From positions 1-64,000 of the forward strand of contig JAFUNK010000023.1 of NCBI GenBank assembly GCA_017482205.1: a stretch of DNA of 64,000 nt. The letters are read 5' to 3'. Below are positions 1 to 8,312 of the stretch, one piece after another. Both the position numbers and the translations under genes were made by a program. The notes beneath the pieces are model-generated. The model searched no databases. It was not told where the DNA came from and was given only the letters and a program-made list of their open reading frames with translations. The stretch is from Lachnospiraceae bacterium. GTDB lineage: Bacteria; Bacillota; Clostridia; Lachnospirales; Lachnospiraceae. Position 1 is the first letter of the stretch. Each line of letters opens with the position of its first letter.

Positions 1-1
1 G

Positions 2-196
2 ATAAAGTGTCCTGCTTTTTTTATTAATGGAGAAAATGACCCCTTTGGAACTTGTGCAGAATTACAAGAAAAAGTGCCTAATGCAAAAGTTTATGAGGTA
101 AAGGATGGAGGGCATCGTCCTCATTTTGTGGGAGAGCAGGTAGAAGAGATAAATGCAATGATGCTAGAATTTTTATCTGTCATTGATAAAAAATGA
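2..196 (+). CDS. Alpha/beta hydrolase fold protein, C-terminal fragment (5' end outside window)
   Basis: The frame is open from the first bases to a TGA at 194-196 and encodes 64 residues. It reads like the last third of an alpha/beta hydrolase: a beta strand followed by an NGENDPFG turn, where the catalytic acid normally sits, then GGHRPHF, where the catalytic histidine normally sits, and a final amphipathic helix. The nucleophile region lies upstream of the window, so substrate and subfamily (esterase, lipase or dienelactone hydrolase type) cannot be assigned. The family call is an inference from the acid-to-histidine spacing alone. Confidence 0.6.
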   Translation: MKCPAFFINGENDPFGTCAELQEKVPNAKVYEVKDGGHRPHFVGEQVEEINAMMLEFLSVIDKK

Positions 197-222
197 CGAA
201 TCCCAATTTAGGAGCTACCAAA

Positions 223-397
223 ATGAAAAATAACATAGATTTTAAAACCATTACAGTTTGTGGAGAATGTTGTGTAGGATGCAAGAAAAAGGAAGATGGT
301 ATTTCCTTGTGAGTGGCTCATTCAAAAAGTTGTTTGGAGACAAAATGTAGTGGAAGAATTAACAGAGCTGGCAAATTTGTATCGTCAGCAGAAATAA
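223..397 (+). pseudogene. DUF3795-like gene remnant with internal deletion
   Basis: An ATG at 223 opens a cysteine-rich reading frame with the spacing C-x2-C-C-x2-C, typical of the start of DUF3795 proteins, but it ends after 29 residues at TGA 310-312. A second frame overlaps it. From about 303 it reads FPCEWLIQ, then a helical tail ending at TAA 395-397, which matches the usual C-terminal end of the same small family. The middle of the gene, including the second cysteine cluster, is missing and the ends are out of frame. This looks like one ancestral gene that lost its core in a deletion. The DUF3795 assignment is from memory of the family pattern. Confidence 0.5.
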
Positions 398-427
398 ATA
401 TATCTGAACTTGTAGGTGGAATGCATA

Positions 428-979
428 ATGGTAATCCATAAATCAAAAGTTATCATAAGACCGGAAAAGCCATCTGAATATGAAGAAGTTAATAAACTGA
501 TTTATAGGGCTTTTGCTGAACAGCATGGTATAGAAACCGGTAAATTTATGATGGAGCACTTTATAGAGGAAAGGCAAAAAGAAACATTTATTCCTGAACT
601 TTCTCTTGTGGCTGTGTTAGAAAATGGAACAATTGTTGGAGAAGTGGCAATTCATGAAACATATATTACAACGGAAAAAGGAAACATCACGCAATTAGTT
701 TTATCACAAAGTGCTGTTTTACCGGAATACAGAATGCAAGGAATTATGAGAAAGCTTGTGGAACATGCACTAAGCAAAGCGAAAGAAATGGGTTATGGAG
801 CAGTATTTCTTGGTGGAAATCCTAAGCTTTATGCGAGATTTGGATTCGAACCGTCCAGTAAATATGGAATATACCATGAAAACAGGGAAAAATGGGGCGA
901 TGAAGGATTTATGGTTTGTGTATTAAAGCCTGGTGCTCTTGATGGTGTAACAGGTACAACCTCTTATTATGGTGGGTAA
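428..979 (+). CDS. GNAT family N-acetyltransferase
   Basis: This 183-residue protein has the GNAT fold order: a beta1-alpha1 region with a PSEYEEVN-like start, a central strand VAVLENGTIVGEVAIH, then motif A with strand LSQSAVLPEYR and the acetyl-CoA loop RMQGIMRKL. It ends with GGNPKLYARFGFEP, characteristic of the 'predicted N-acetyltransferase YhbS' group. A GTG at 416 would extend it by four residues, but ATG 428 is seven bases after AGGTGGA (414-420) and is preferred. The acceptor substrate is unknown. It sits among small accessory genes with no operon partner. Confidence 0.85.
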   Translation: MVIHKSKVIIRPEKPSEYEEVNKLIYRAFAEQHGIETGKFMMEHFIEERQKETFIPELSLVAVLENGTIVGEVAIHETYITTEKGNITQLVLSQSAVLPEYRMQGIMRKLVEHALSKAKEMGYGAVFLGGNPKLYARFGFEPSSKYGIYHENREKWGDEGFMVCVLKPGALDGVTGTTSYYGG

Positions 980-1026
980 AATTTTGATTGTTGAAGTGGT
1001 AAATATAAATCTATGGAGTGGCACTG

Positions 1027-1596
1027 ATGACAAAAGTATACTTTATTAGACACGCTGAACCTAATTATGAAAATCATAATGATATGTTAAGAGAACTTTC
1101 ATGCAAAGGATTAAAGGATAGAGAACTTGTTACAGATTTTTTGTTGGATAAACAAATTCATGTTATATTATCAAGTCCATATAAAAGAGCGGTTGATACT
1201 GTTCGCGATTTTGCAGAGAGAAAGGGAATTAATATTATTCTTGTAGAGGACTTTAAAGAGCGCAGGGTAGATAGTAGTTGGATAGAAGATTTTAATTCAT
1301 TTTGCAAGAAGCAATGGGAAGATTTTAGTTACAAGCTATCTGACGGCGAATGTTTAGAAGAAGTACAAAACAGAAACATTATGGCATTAAATAACCTGTT
1401 AGAAACGTATAAAGATAAAAATGTAGTAGTTGGGAGCCATGGAACTGCGTTGAGTACAATTATTAATTACTATGACAAAACATTTGGATACTCTGAGTTC
1501 GACAAGATAAGATATTTAATGCCCTGGGTTGTAGAATTTACTTTTGAAGGTAAAGAGTGTGTAAGCATTCAGAAATATAATTTGTTTGAGAGTTAG
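1027..1596 (+). CDS. Histidine phosphatase family protein (phosphoglycerate mutase-like)
   Basis: The N-terminus MTKVYFIRHAEPN carries the RHG/RHA signature with the phospho-accepting histidine at residue 9. The second catalytic histidine is in VVGSHGTALSTII near residue 140. At 189 residues it fits the short branch-1 histidine phosphatases, which act on small phosphoesters or sugar phosphates. GTG 1018 is in frame, but ATG 1027 follows TATGGAG with normal spacing and starts the protein exactly at the first beta strand. The substrate cannot be read from the sequence. Confidence 0.85.
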   Translation: MTKVYFIRHAEPNYENHNDMLRELSCKGLKDRELVTDFLLDKQIHVILSSPYKRAVDTVRDFAERKGINIILVEDFKERRVDSSWIEDFNSFCKKQWEDFSYKLSDGECLEEVQNRNIMALNNLLETYKDKNVVVGSHGTALSTIINYYDKTFGYSEFDKIRYLMPWVVEFTFEGKECVSIQKYNLFES

Positions 1597-1649
1597 TTTT
1601 GCTATTTTAAATTTATAACACATGAAACATTAAAATATGATAAAACCAG

Positions 1650-1678
1650 TTGATATTTTGCAGAAAACAACATATAAT
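1650..1678 (+). promoter_or_regulatory. Sigma-A promoter of the DUF3800-associated RNA
   Basis: TTGATA (1650-1655) is separated by exactly 17 bases from TATAAT (1673-1678). The expected transcription start (about 1684-1686) coincides with the first base of the first hairpin in the downstream RNA. This fit between predicted start and structure is the main reason to believe the RNA is a real transcript. Confidence 0.7.
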
Positions 1679-1684
1679 AATTAT

Positions 1685-1780
1685 ACAGATAAGAATCTGT
1701 TGCACGAAGTGCATTAATATTTGGGCTGACCGAAAGGTCCTGGTCCACCGGCTGGCGGGGATTTACCCCGCCATTTTTAT
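1685..1780 (+). ncRNA. Structured RNA upstream of DUF3800 gene (DUF3800-motif-like candidate)
   Basis: Within 96 bases there are stacked hairpins: ACAGAT/ATCTGT closing AAGA (1685-1700), TGCAC/GTGCA closing GAA (1701-1713), GACC/GGTC closing a GAAA tetraloop (1728-1739), and a 7-bp GC-rich terminator stem (1754-1772) followed by ATTTTTAT. The RNA has its own promoter, ends 19 bases before the DUF3800 start codon, and no plausible coding frame explains the structure. Several 'DUF3800' RNA motifs upstream of such genes have been described by comparative genomics. I cannot verify which class, if any, this belongs to. It could be a cis leader/attenuator or a separate small RNA acting with the protein. 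Confidence 0.6.
1754..1780 (+). terminator. Rho-independent terminator at 3' end of the structured RNA
   Basis: GGCGGGG (1754-1760), loop ATTTA, CCCCGCC (1766-1772), then ATTTTTAT. The stem is the most GC-rich stretch in this AT-rich region. It would end the short RNA before the DUF3800 gene, so expression of the gene needs readthrough, antitermination or another start site. Confidence 0.75.
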
Positions 1781-1798
1781 ACATAGGGGGGCGGTTAC

Positions 1799-2476
1799 AT
1801 GAAAGAAAAAATCCTTAGTGTATTTATAGATGAATCCGGAGATTTTGGACAATATAATCCGGCATTTCCGAATTACTATGTTGCAATGGTTTTACATAAT
1901 CAGGAAATGGATATTTCAAAGAATATTGAAGCCTTGGAAAGGCAGGTAAGTAATTGGGGATATCCGGAGCATACGATTCACACAGGCCCTTTAATTAGGC
2001 GTGAAAGTGTTTATAAAAATGATTTGAGAGAACAAAGAAAAGCTTTGTTTAATGCATTGTATCATTTTACCCGTCTATTGGATATTCAATATATTTGTCC
2101 GGTGATTAATCAAGGCGATTGTGCAGAAAAATCAAAATTAGCTTACACGGATAAACTGACCAAAGAGATTGCAAATCAGTTGCGTATTAATTATTCATAT
2201 TTTTCAGCCTTTGATAGAATTATTGTTTACTATGACTATGGACAGGTAGAATTGGCACAGATACTGGTATCTGTGTTTAATACTATGTTTTCTAATGTGG
2301 AATTTAGGAAGATAGAGACAAATCAATATAAACTATCACAGGCAGCAGATTTGATTTGTACGGTAGAAGCAATAGCGCAAAAAAATGTATTAACTAAGTC
2401 AGAAAGTGAATTCTTTCATTCAAAGAGTGATTTTAAGAAAAATATTTATAAAAATATCGCAAAGAAGAAATTGTAA
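1799..2476 (+). CDS. DUF3800 domain-containing protein
   Basis: The protein has 225 residues. It begins with the DUF3800 hallmark FIDESGDFG (residues 9-17) and ends with the conserved YKLSQAADLICTVEAI segment, the two regions that define the family. Aspartates in the first motif, in IIVYYDYG and in the late AADL segment are consistent with the RNase H-like fold proposed for the family, but nuclease activity is not demonstrated here. ATG 1799 follows a G-rich ribosome binding site (AGGGGGGCGG) that begins just after the terminator of the upstream RNA. DUF3800 genes are common in accessory regions. The tight link with a structured RNA suggests the protein acts with or on that RNA. Confidence 0.85.
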   Translation: MKEKILSVFIDESGDFGQYNPAFPNYYVAMVLHNQEMDISKNIEALERQVSNWGYPEHTIHTGPLIRRESVYKNDLREQRKALFNALYHFTRLLDIQYICPVINQGDCAEKSKLAYTDKLTKEIANQLRINYSYFSAFDRIIVYYDYGQVELAQILVSVFNTMFSNVEFRKIETNQYKLSQAADLICTVEAIAQKNVLTKSESEFFHSKSDFKKNIYKNIAKKKL

Positions 2477-2540
2477 GCTTTTAAAATACAGGAAAGTTAA
2501 GAAAATACACGAGCAATTTTGAAAGTTATGGAGGACAATA

Positions 2541-2978
2541 ATGGTTGAATTAAGAACTATAACCAAAGAGAATCTTGAAGAAGTTTTAGACTTGAGTGTT
2601 TCAGAGCATCAAAAATCATTTGTATCCTCTACGGCTTATTCGTTAGCTCAGGCCTATGTCTATCATGAAACAGCTTTTCCTTTTGCGGTATATGCTGATG
2701 ATACAATAGTAGGATTTATTATGATGGGATACTATGAAGTAAAAAAGCAATATACATTGTGGAAATTATTGATAGATAAGAATCAACAAAACAAAGGGTA
2801 TGGTAGAGAGGCACTGAAACAAGGAATCATATATTTGAAAAATAAATTTGACGTTAAAGAAATTTATACAGGTGTAGCATTAGGAAACGAGAAAGCAAAA
2901 CATTTATACAGTTCTATTGGATTTGAAGAAACAGGATTTATTGAAGACAATATGGAAGAGATGAAATATATTTGGTAA
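2541..2978 (+). CDS. GNAT family N-acetyltransferase (PaiA/BltD-like)
   Basis: This 145-residue GNAT protein has VGFIMMGYY as the beta4 strand, WKLLIDKNQQNKGYGREAL carrying the acetyl-CoA-binding Q-x2-G-x-G loop, and NEKAKHLYSSIGFEETG as the C-terminal motif B. The N-terminal segment with SSTAYSLAQAYVY resembles spermidine/spermine acetyltransferases of the BltD/PaiA type, so a polyamine or amino-sugar acceptor is possible but not proven. ATG 2541 follows TATGGAGGACA at good spacing. It is a stand-alone gene. Confidence 0.82.
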   Translation: MVELRTITKENLEEVLDLSVSEHQKSFVSSTAYSLAQAYVYHETAFPFAVYADDTIVGFIMMGYYEVKKQYTLWKLLIDKNQQNKGYGREALKQGIIYLKNKFDVKEIYTGVALGNEKAKHLYSSIGFEETGFIEDNMEEMKYIW

Positions 2979-3073
2979 TTAATATTGGAGTCTACGAATC
3001 CTAAGTTAGCAAATAAAGTCGAGAATCCTTTTCGTATTATGTTGTATTCTATGTCCATAAGGTGGTGAACAAA

Positions 3074-3949
3074 ATGGAAGAACATGTAGAAGCCGTTCAA
3101 AGAATGCAAGATTATATTCAACAGAATCTTGATAAAGATATTACGATGGCGGAATTAGCGAGGATATCTCAATATTCTCCGTGGTATTCCTATCGGTTAT
3201 TTGTCAAACTGTTAGAAATGACACCTGCTGTATACATTAGGAGATTAAGGTTATCGAAATCCGCATTAAGACTAAGAGATGAAAAAATCAGGATTATTGA
3301 TGTTGCTTTCGATGCAGGATTTGAAAGTGTAGACGGGTATCAAAGAGCATTTTATAAAGAATTTGGATGTAATCCGTATGAATATTCTATGTGTCCTGTT
3401 CCTATATATTTGTTTAAGCCTTATGGAATAAAATATTCTAAGAGAAATGAGGATACAAAAGTGAGCGATGTGAAAAGTGTATTTGTTCAAGTAGTAGAAA
3501 AGCCGGAACGAAAGGTTATCATCAAACGAGGTAAAGAAGCAACAGAATATTGGAAATATTGCGAAGAAGTTGGATGTGACGTATGGGGACTGTTGAGTAG
3601 TATTAAATCAATCAGTGGTGAGCCAGTATGTTTGTGGCTACCACAAAAGTATATAAAAGCAGGGACATCTGAATATGTGCAGGGTGTGGAAGTACCGGTA
3701 AATTTTAGGGGAGAAATTCCAAATGGTTTTGATGTGATAGAGCTACCAAAATGTAAATATATTATGTTCCAAGGCGAACCTTTTGAGGAAGCAAATTTTG
3801 GAGAAGCGATACAGCAAATTATGGAAGCAATCAAAAAGTATAATCCGCAGCAGATAGGCTATCAGTGGGATATTTCAAATCCCCGGATTCAATTAGAGCC
3901 TATAGGCACAAGAGGATACATAGAGTTGCATCCCATAAAAGAAATTTAG
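3074..3949 (+). CDS. AraC family transcriptional regulator with GyrI-like effector domain
   Basis: Residues about 5-105 form the double helix-turn-helix of AraC/XylS proteins: DITMAELARISQYSPWYSYRLFVKL, then IIDVAFDAGFESVDGYQRAFYKEFGCNPYEY. Residues about 140-290 form an SRPBCC-like GyrI/effector-binding domain, ending in YQWDISNPRIQLEPIGTRGYIELHPI. The layout matches Rob/SoxS-type regulators that bind small hydrophobic molecules and control efflux. GTG 3062 is in frame, but ATG 3074 follows AAGGTGGTG and is preferred. No obvious target sits beside it, although the MarR-ABC exporter operon begins 5 kb downstream on the other strand. Confidence 0.88.
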   Translation: MEEHVEAVQRMQDYIQQNLDKDITMAELARISQYSPWYSYRLFVKLLEMTPAVYIRRLRLSKSALRLRDEKIRIIDVAFDAGFESVDGYQRAFYKEFGCNPYEYSMCPVPIYLFKPYGIKYSKRNEDTKVSDVKSVFVQVVEKPERKVIIKRGKEATEYWKYCEEVGCDVWGLLSSIKSISGEPVCLWLPQKYIKAGTSEYVQGVEVPVNFRGEIPNGFDVIELPKCKYIMFQGEPFEEANFGEAIQQIMEAIKKYNPQQIGYQWDISNPRIQLEPIGTRGYIELHPIKEI

Positions 3950-4112
3950 TAAAACGCTAATTGTCACCCCTTTAAATCCATTCCGCCAAAGCACCTTAAT
4001 TTATCCCAAATAATCCCTTAAGATTTCCAAAAGCTTATTTTTTTCAGTAAAAAACCGTGTTACCATAAATCCAAAGCAAACATAACAACAAAGCAAGAGG
4101 AGGTAACCGCTT

Positions 4113-4523
4113 ATGAAAAAAATACTGTTTTTACTTTGTACATTGATAATAATACCCTTACTTTCAGCCTGTGGCAAAGGGGGCAATACAGAGCATGTAC
4201 AAAGAAACATCGGCAGCAGTCAGATATATACAGAAGAAGAAATCTTAGAGATAATGGGTATTGTGGAGAATTTCTTTGAAAAAGAATTTGAAGGATGCAC
4301 CCTGACAGAACTCACATATGACGAAGAACGCTCTAATCTGTCTTGTGACGAATGGGCAGATCGCTATCAGGCAAAACAAGCTATTATCTTTTATTCCACA
4401 TTTCAGGTAGATGCATCCGGCGGGGATGGTAGTTTAAATCCAAACAGCACTTATACCAACTGGAACTGGATTTTAACCAAAGATAACAGCAATAAATGGA
4501 CCCTCAAAACCTGGGGCTATTGA
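4113..4523 (+). CDS. Small lipoprotein of unknown function
   Basis: The 136-residue product starts with a lipoprotein signal peptide: a Lys-rich start, a hydrophobic core and the lipobox LLSACG, with Cys20 as the predicted lipidated residue. The mature part begins with a short acidic helix and ends with WNWILTKDNSNKWTLKTWGY, a Trp-rich beta hairpin often seen in small extracytoplasmic immune or inhibitor-like lipoproteins. I recognise no family. The start is fixed by GAGGAGGT at 4097-4104. Expression ends at the bidirectional hairpin at 4575-4619. Confidence 0.7.
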   Translation: MKKILFLLCTLIIIPLLSACGKGGNTEHVQRNIGSSQIYTEEEILEIMGIVENFFEKEFEGCTLTELTYDEERSNLSCDEWADRYQAKQAIIFYSTFQVDASGGDGSLNPNSTYTNWNWILTKDNSNKWTLKTWGY

Positions 4524-4574
4524 TAGATTTTGTATAAAATTTTAGTATAGAATAAGATTTGTTATCGGATAACA

Positions 4575-4619
4575 AAAAAAGATTTCCTACGCAAGCGTGC
4601 CTGCATGGAAATCTTTTTT
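4575..4619. terminator. Bidirectional terminator between convergent genes
   Basis: A run of A residues plus GATTTCC (4575-4587) pairs with GGAAATC plus a run of T (4607-4619) around a 19-base loop. It serves the lipoprotein gene on the plus strand and the ABC exporter operon on the minus strand. Confidence 0.8.
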
Positions 4620-4650
4620 GTATGTGTGAATAACCTTACAAATACATATT

Positions 4651-6555
4651 TTACGCACCAATCTCATTACCGGTATAAAGTTGGTAATACTTACCTTTTG
4701 CTTCAATCAGCTGGTCGTGGTTACCACGCTCAATGACTCTACCCTGTTCCAGTACCATAATACAATCGGAGTTTTTGACGGTAGAAAGTCTGTGAGCGAT
4801 AACAAAGGTGGTTCTGCCCTTCATCAGCTTATCCATACCCTCCTGTACGATACGTTCTGTTCTGGTATCAATGGAGGAGGTTGCTTCGTCTAAAATAAGT
4901 ACCGGCGGGTCTGCAATGGCAGCACGGGCAATGGCAAGGAGCTGACGCTGTCCCTGACTTAAGTTTGCACCGTCTTCAATCAATTGGGTATTGTAGCCGT
5001 CGGGCAACTTGTGAATGAATTTATCTGCGTTAGCCAGTTTTGCTGCAGCAATGACTTCTTCATCCGTAGCATCCAGCTTACCGAATCGGATATTTTCCAT
5101 AATCGTACCGCTGAATAAATGGGTATCCTGTAAAACAATTCCTAAAGAACGGCGCAAGTCAGCCTTTTTAATCTTGTTGATATTGATGCCGTCGTATCTG
5201 ATTTTACCGTCCTGAATATCATAAAAACGGTTAATCAAATTGGTAATGGTGGTCTTACCTGCACCGGTGGAGCCTACAAAAGCAATCTTCTGACCGGGAG
5301 TTGCAAACAAATCGATATTGTGAAGTACCATCTTTTCATCGGTGTAACCAAAGTCTACATCATCAAATACCACATCACCTAAAAGTTCCACATAGTCTAC
5401 GGTTCCGTCAGCTTTGTGAGGATGCTTCCAAGCCCAGCGTCCGGTTCTTTCCTCGGTTTCCACCAATTTGCCGTCCACTTCTTTTGCATTTACTAAAGTA
5501 ACATAACCTTCATCCACTTCTTCTTTTTCATCCATCAGCTTAAAGATACGGTCAGCGCCGGCCATAGCCATAACGATGGAGTTAAACTGCTGGGAAATCT
5601 GGTTAATGGGCATATTAAAGTTTTTATTTAGTGTTAAGAAGCTTGCCAGAGCACCCAGTGTTAAACCGGTGATGTTATTCAATGCAAGGATTGCACCTAC
5701 AATCACGCATACCAGATAACTTAAATGTCCTAACTGACCGTTTACCGGACCCATAATGTTTACGAATTTATTTGCTCTGCTGGCACATTCATATAAATGG
5801 TCATTCAGTTCTTTAAAATCTTTTTTACACTCATCTTCATGGCAGAAAACCTTTACTACTTTCTGGCCATTCATCATTTCTTCGATATAGCCGTTTACTT
5901 TACCCAGATTTTGCTGCTGCTCCATAAAATACTTACTACTCTTACCTAATATTTTACCGGAACAGAAAAGCATAATTGCAATCATCACCAGTGTAACACC
6001 TGTCAAAGGAATACTTAAGATACACATACTGATAAATACGCTGACAATGGTTACCGCACTGTTAATTAACTGCGGAATACTCTGGCTTATCATCTGGCGA
6101 AGAGTATCGATGTCATTGGTATAGATAGACATGATGTCGCCGTGGGCATGGGTATCAAAATATTTAATGGGGAGCTTTTCCATATGTTCAAACAATTCAT
6201 TACGGATGCTTTTCATGGTGCCCTGTGTTACCGTCAATAAGGTTCTTGCCTGTATATAACTACTGACAATACCGATACCATAGAAACATGCCACACGGAT
6301 AATTGCTTGTGCTAAAGGAGTAAAGTCAGGTTTAGCAGCGGTTAACAGTGGAGGCAGATATACATCAATCAGTTTCTGCATAAAGAGAGTACCCTGCAAA
6401 TTTGCAAATACGCTGATAAAAATACAGGCAACTACGATAATACAATGTATTTTGTAGAATCGGAAAACATAACTCATTACCCGTGTAAACAGCTTGCCGG
6501 GGTTTTCAATCTTGGGTTTAGGTCCCATCTGTCTTCTTCCCATAGGTCCTGCCAT
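4651..6555 (-). CDS. ABC exporter subunit with consensus ATPase site (multidrug type)
   Basis: This 634-residue half-transporter has an N-terminal six-helix exporter domain (about 45-340) and a C-terminal nucleotide-binding domain with Walker A GSTGAGKTT, signature LSQGQRQLL and Walker B LILDEATSSID, including the catalytic glutamate. An extra loop of about 60 residues separates the two domains. A longer frame reaches 6651, but ATG 6555 follows GGAGGGC and lies one base after the stop of the upstream subunit. With that partner, which has a degenerate site, it should form a heterodimeric type IV exporter in the membrane. MarR control suggests drug or toxic-compound efflux. Confidence 0.9.
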   Translation of the reverse strand: MAGPMGRRQMGPKPKIENPGKLFTRVMSYVFRFYKIHCIIVVACIFISVFANLQGTLFMQKLIDVYLPPLLTAAKPDFTPLAQAIIRVACFYGIGIVSSYIQARTLLTVTQGTMKSIRNELFEHMEKLPIKYFDTHAHGDIMSIYTNDIDTLRQMISQSIPQLINSAVTIVSVFISMCILSIPLTGVTLVMIAIMLFCSGKILGKSSKYFMEQQQNLGKVNGYIEEMMNGQKVVKVFCHEDECKKDFKELNDHLYECASRANKFVNIMGPVNGQLGHLSYLVCVIVGAILALNNITGLTLGALASFLTLNKNFNMPINQISQQFNSIVMAMAGADRIFKLMDEKEEVDEGYVTLVNAKEVDGKLVETEERTGRWAWKHPHKADGTVDYVELLGDVVFDDVDFGYTDEKMVLHNIDLFATPGQKIAFVGSTGAGKTTITNLINRFYDIQDGKIRYDGININKIKKADLRRSLGIVLQDTHLFSGTIMENIRFGKLDATDEEVIAAAKLANADKFIHKLPDGYNTQLIEDGANLSQGQRQLLAIARAAIADPPVLILDEATSSIDTRTERIVQEGMDKLMKGRTTFVIAHRLSTVKNSDCIMVLEQGRVIERGNHDQLIEAKGKYYQLYTGNEIGA

Positions 6556-6556
6556 A

Positions 6557-8311
6557 TCAGATGCCCTCCTTTTCGTCAAAGTCTCCGGCACCGCCGGTTT
6601 GGGACTCATACACTTCCCTGTAGATTTCGTTATTTGTAAGTAATTCTTCATGTGTGCCGAAACCGTTTATCATACCGTTATCCATTACGATAATACGGTC
6701 TGCATCCTGCACGGAAGCAATACGTTGTGCAATGATGAGTTTCGTGGTATTGGGGATTTCATCCCGGAATGCCTTACGGATTTTAGCATCCGTAGCAGTA
6801 TCCACGGCACTGGTGGAGTCATCCAAAATAAGTATTTTTGGCTTCTTTAACAATGCCCTTGCAATACAAAGTCTTTGTTTCTGGCCACCGGATACATTGG
6901 TACCGCCCTGCTCAATATGAGTGTTGTATCCATCCGGAAAACGGTTAATAAATTCATCTGCACAAGCCAGTTTACATGCTCTCTGACATTCTTCATCGGT
7001 GGCATCTATATCACCCCAACGAAGGTTTTCATAAATAGAACCGGAGAACAGGACATTGGACTGTAACACCACGGAAACCTGATTACGTAAAGAGTCCATA
7101 TCATAGTCTTTTACATTCAGTCCGCCTACCAGCACTTCACCCTTATCCACGTCATACAAGCGGCTGATTAAGTTTACCAGAGTGGACTTTGCACTACCTG
7201 TTCCGCCGATAATACCGATGGTTTCGCCGGATTTGATTTCCAAATCAATATCTTTTAGAATGGGTTCCTCCGCTCCGGCATTATAAGAGAATTCCACATC
7301 CTTAAATAAAATGCTGCCGTCAGCTACTTCATAAACGGGTTCAGCAGGATTCTGTAAGGTACTTTCCTCTTCCAGTACTTCAGAAATACGTCTGATACTT
7401 GCGGTACTCATGGAAAGCATAACAAAAATCATGGAAACCATCATTAAGTTCATTAAGATATTCATGCAGTAGGTCAGAAGTGCCATCAAGTCACCGATTA
7501 CCAGTGCATCGGTGGAAATCATCTTAGCACCCAGCCAGCTGATTAAAATTATGCAGCTATATACGGTAAACTGCATAATAGGCTGGTTGATAATTACATT
7601 TTTCTCTGCCTTGGTAAAAATTTTTAAGATGGCATCACTGGCTTTATGGAACTTTTTGGTTTCTTCTTCTTCTCTTACATAAGCCTTTACTACGCGAATA
7701 GCAGATACATTTTCCTGTACGGAAGCATTCAGTGCATCATATTTAGGAAACGCTTCCATAAAGGTTTTGGTCGCTCTTCTGATAATAAAGAAAAGTACAA
7801 TTGACAGAAAAACAATAGCGACTAAATAAATGGAGGCAAGGTTTTTATTGATGATAAAAGCCATAACCAAAGAAATAATCATACTTGCCGGTGCTCTCAT
7901 GGCAATACGCAGAACCATCTGATAAGAGTTCTGCACATTGGTAACGTCAGTAGTCAATCTGGTAACCAGACCCGCGGTACTGAACTTATCAATGTTTGAA
8001 AAAGAGTAAGTCTGGATTTTATTAAACATACTCTCTCTTAAATTTCTGGCAAGACCGGTGGAGGCTTTGGCACCGTACACACCGCCCAATAAGCCGCCAG
8101 TAAAACCGATGGCAACCAGAATAACCATAATACCGCCCATTTTTAAGATGTGATCCATATTCCCTGCTTCTACACCATATGTAATAATGGAAGCCATCAG
8201 TAAGGGAATCAGTGTTTCACAGATAACTTCTACAAGCATCCATATCGGTGTTGCAAAAGAAGCGGCTTTAAACTCTTTTACTTCCTGTAAAATTCGTTTT
8301 ACCTGATGCAT
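6557..8311 (-). CDS. ABC exporter subunit with degenerate ATPase site (multidrug type)
   Basis: The 584-residue half-transporter has membrane helices over about residues 15-315 and a nucleotide-binding domain with Walker A GGTGSAKST, signature VSGGQKQR and Walker B LILDDSTSAVD. The aspartate at the catalytic glutamate position marks a degenerate site, as in heterodimeric exporters such as BmrCD or TM287/288. It lies one base after the MarR gene and one base before the second subunit, so the three genes form one minus-strand operon. The substrate is unknown. Confidence 0.9.
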   Translation of the reverse strand: MHQVKRILQEVKEFKAASFATPIWMLVEVICETLIPLLMASIITYGVEAGNMDHILKMGGIMVILVAIGFTGGLLGGVYGAKASTGLARNLRESMFNKIQTYSFSNIDKFSTAGLVTRLTTDVTNVQNSYQMVLRIAMRAPASMIISLVMAFIINKNLASIYLVAIVFLSIVLFFIIRRATKTFMEAFPKYDALNASVQENVSAIRVVKAYVREEEETKKFHKASDAILKIFTKAEKNVIINQPIMQFTVYSCIILISWLGAKMISTDALVIGDLMALLTYCMNILMNLMMVSMIFVMLSMSTASIRRISEVLEEESTLQNPAEPVYEVADGSILFKDVEFSYNAGAEEPILKDIDLEIKSGETIGIIGGTGSAKSTLVNLISRLYDVDKGEVLVGGLNVKDYDMDSLRNQVSVVLQSNVLFSGSIYENLRWGDIDATDEECQRACKLACADEFINRFPDGYNTHIEQGGTNVSGGQKQRLCIARALLKKPKILILDDSTSAVDTATDAKIRKAFRDEIPNTTKLIIAQRIASVQDADRIIVMDNGMINGFGTHEELLTNNEIYREVYESQTGGAGDFDEKEGI

Positions 8312-8312
8312 T

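Noticed and set aside
1602-1784. 60-codon frame on the minus strand
   Set aside because: It lies antisense to the structured RNA and terminator, has no ribosome binding site and no recognisable protein pattern.
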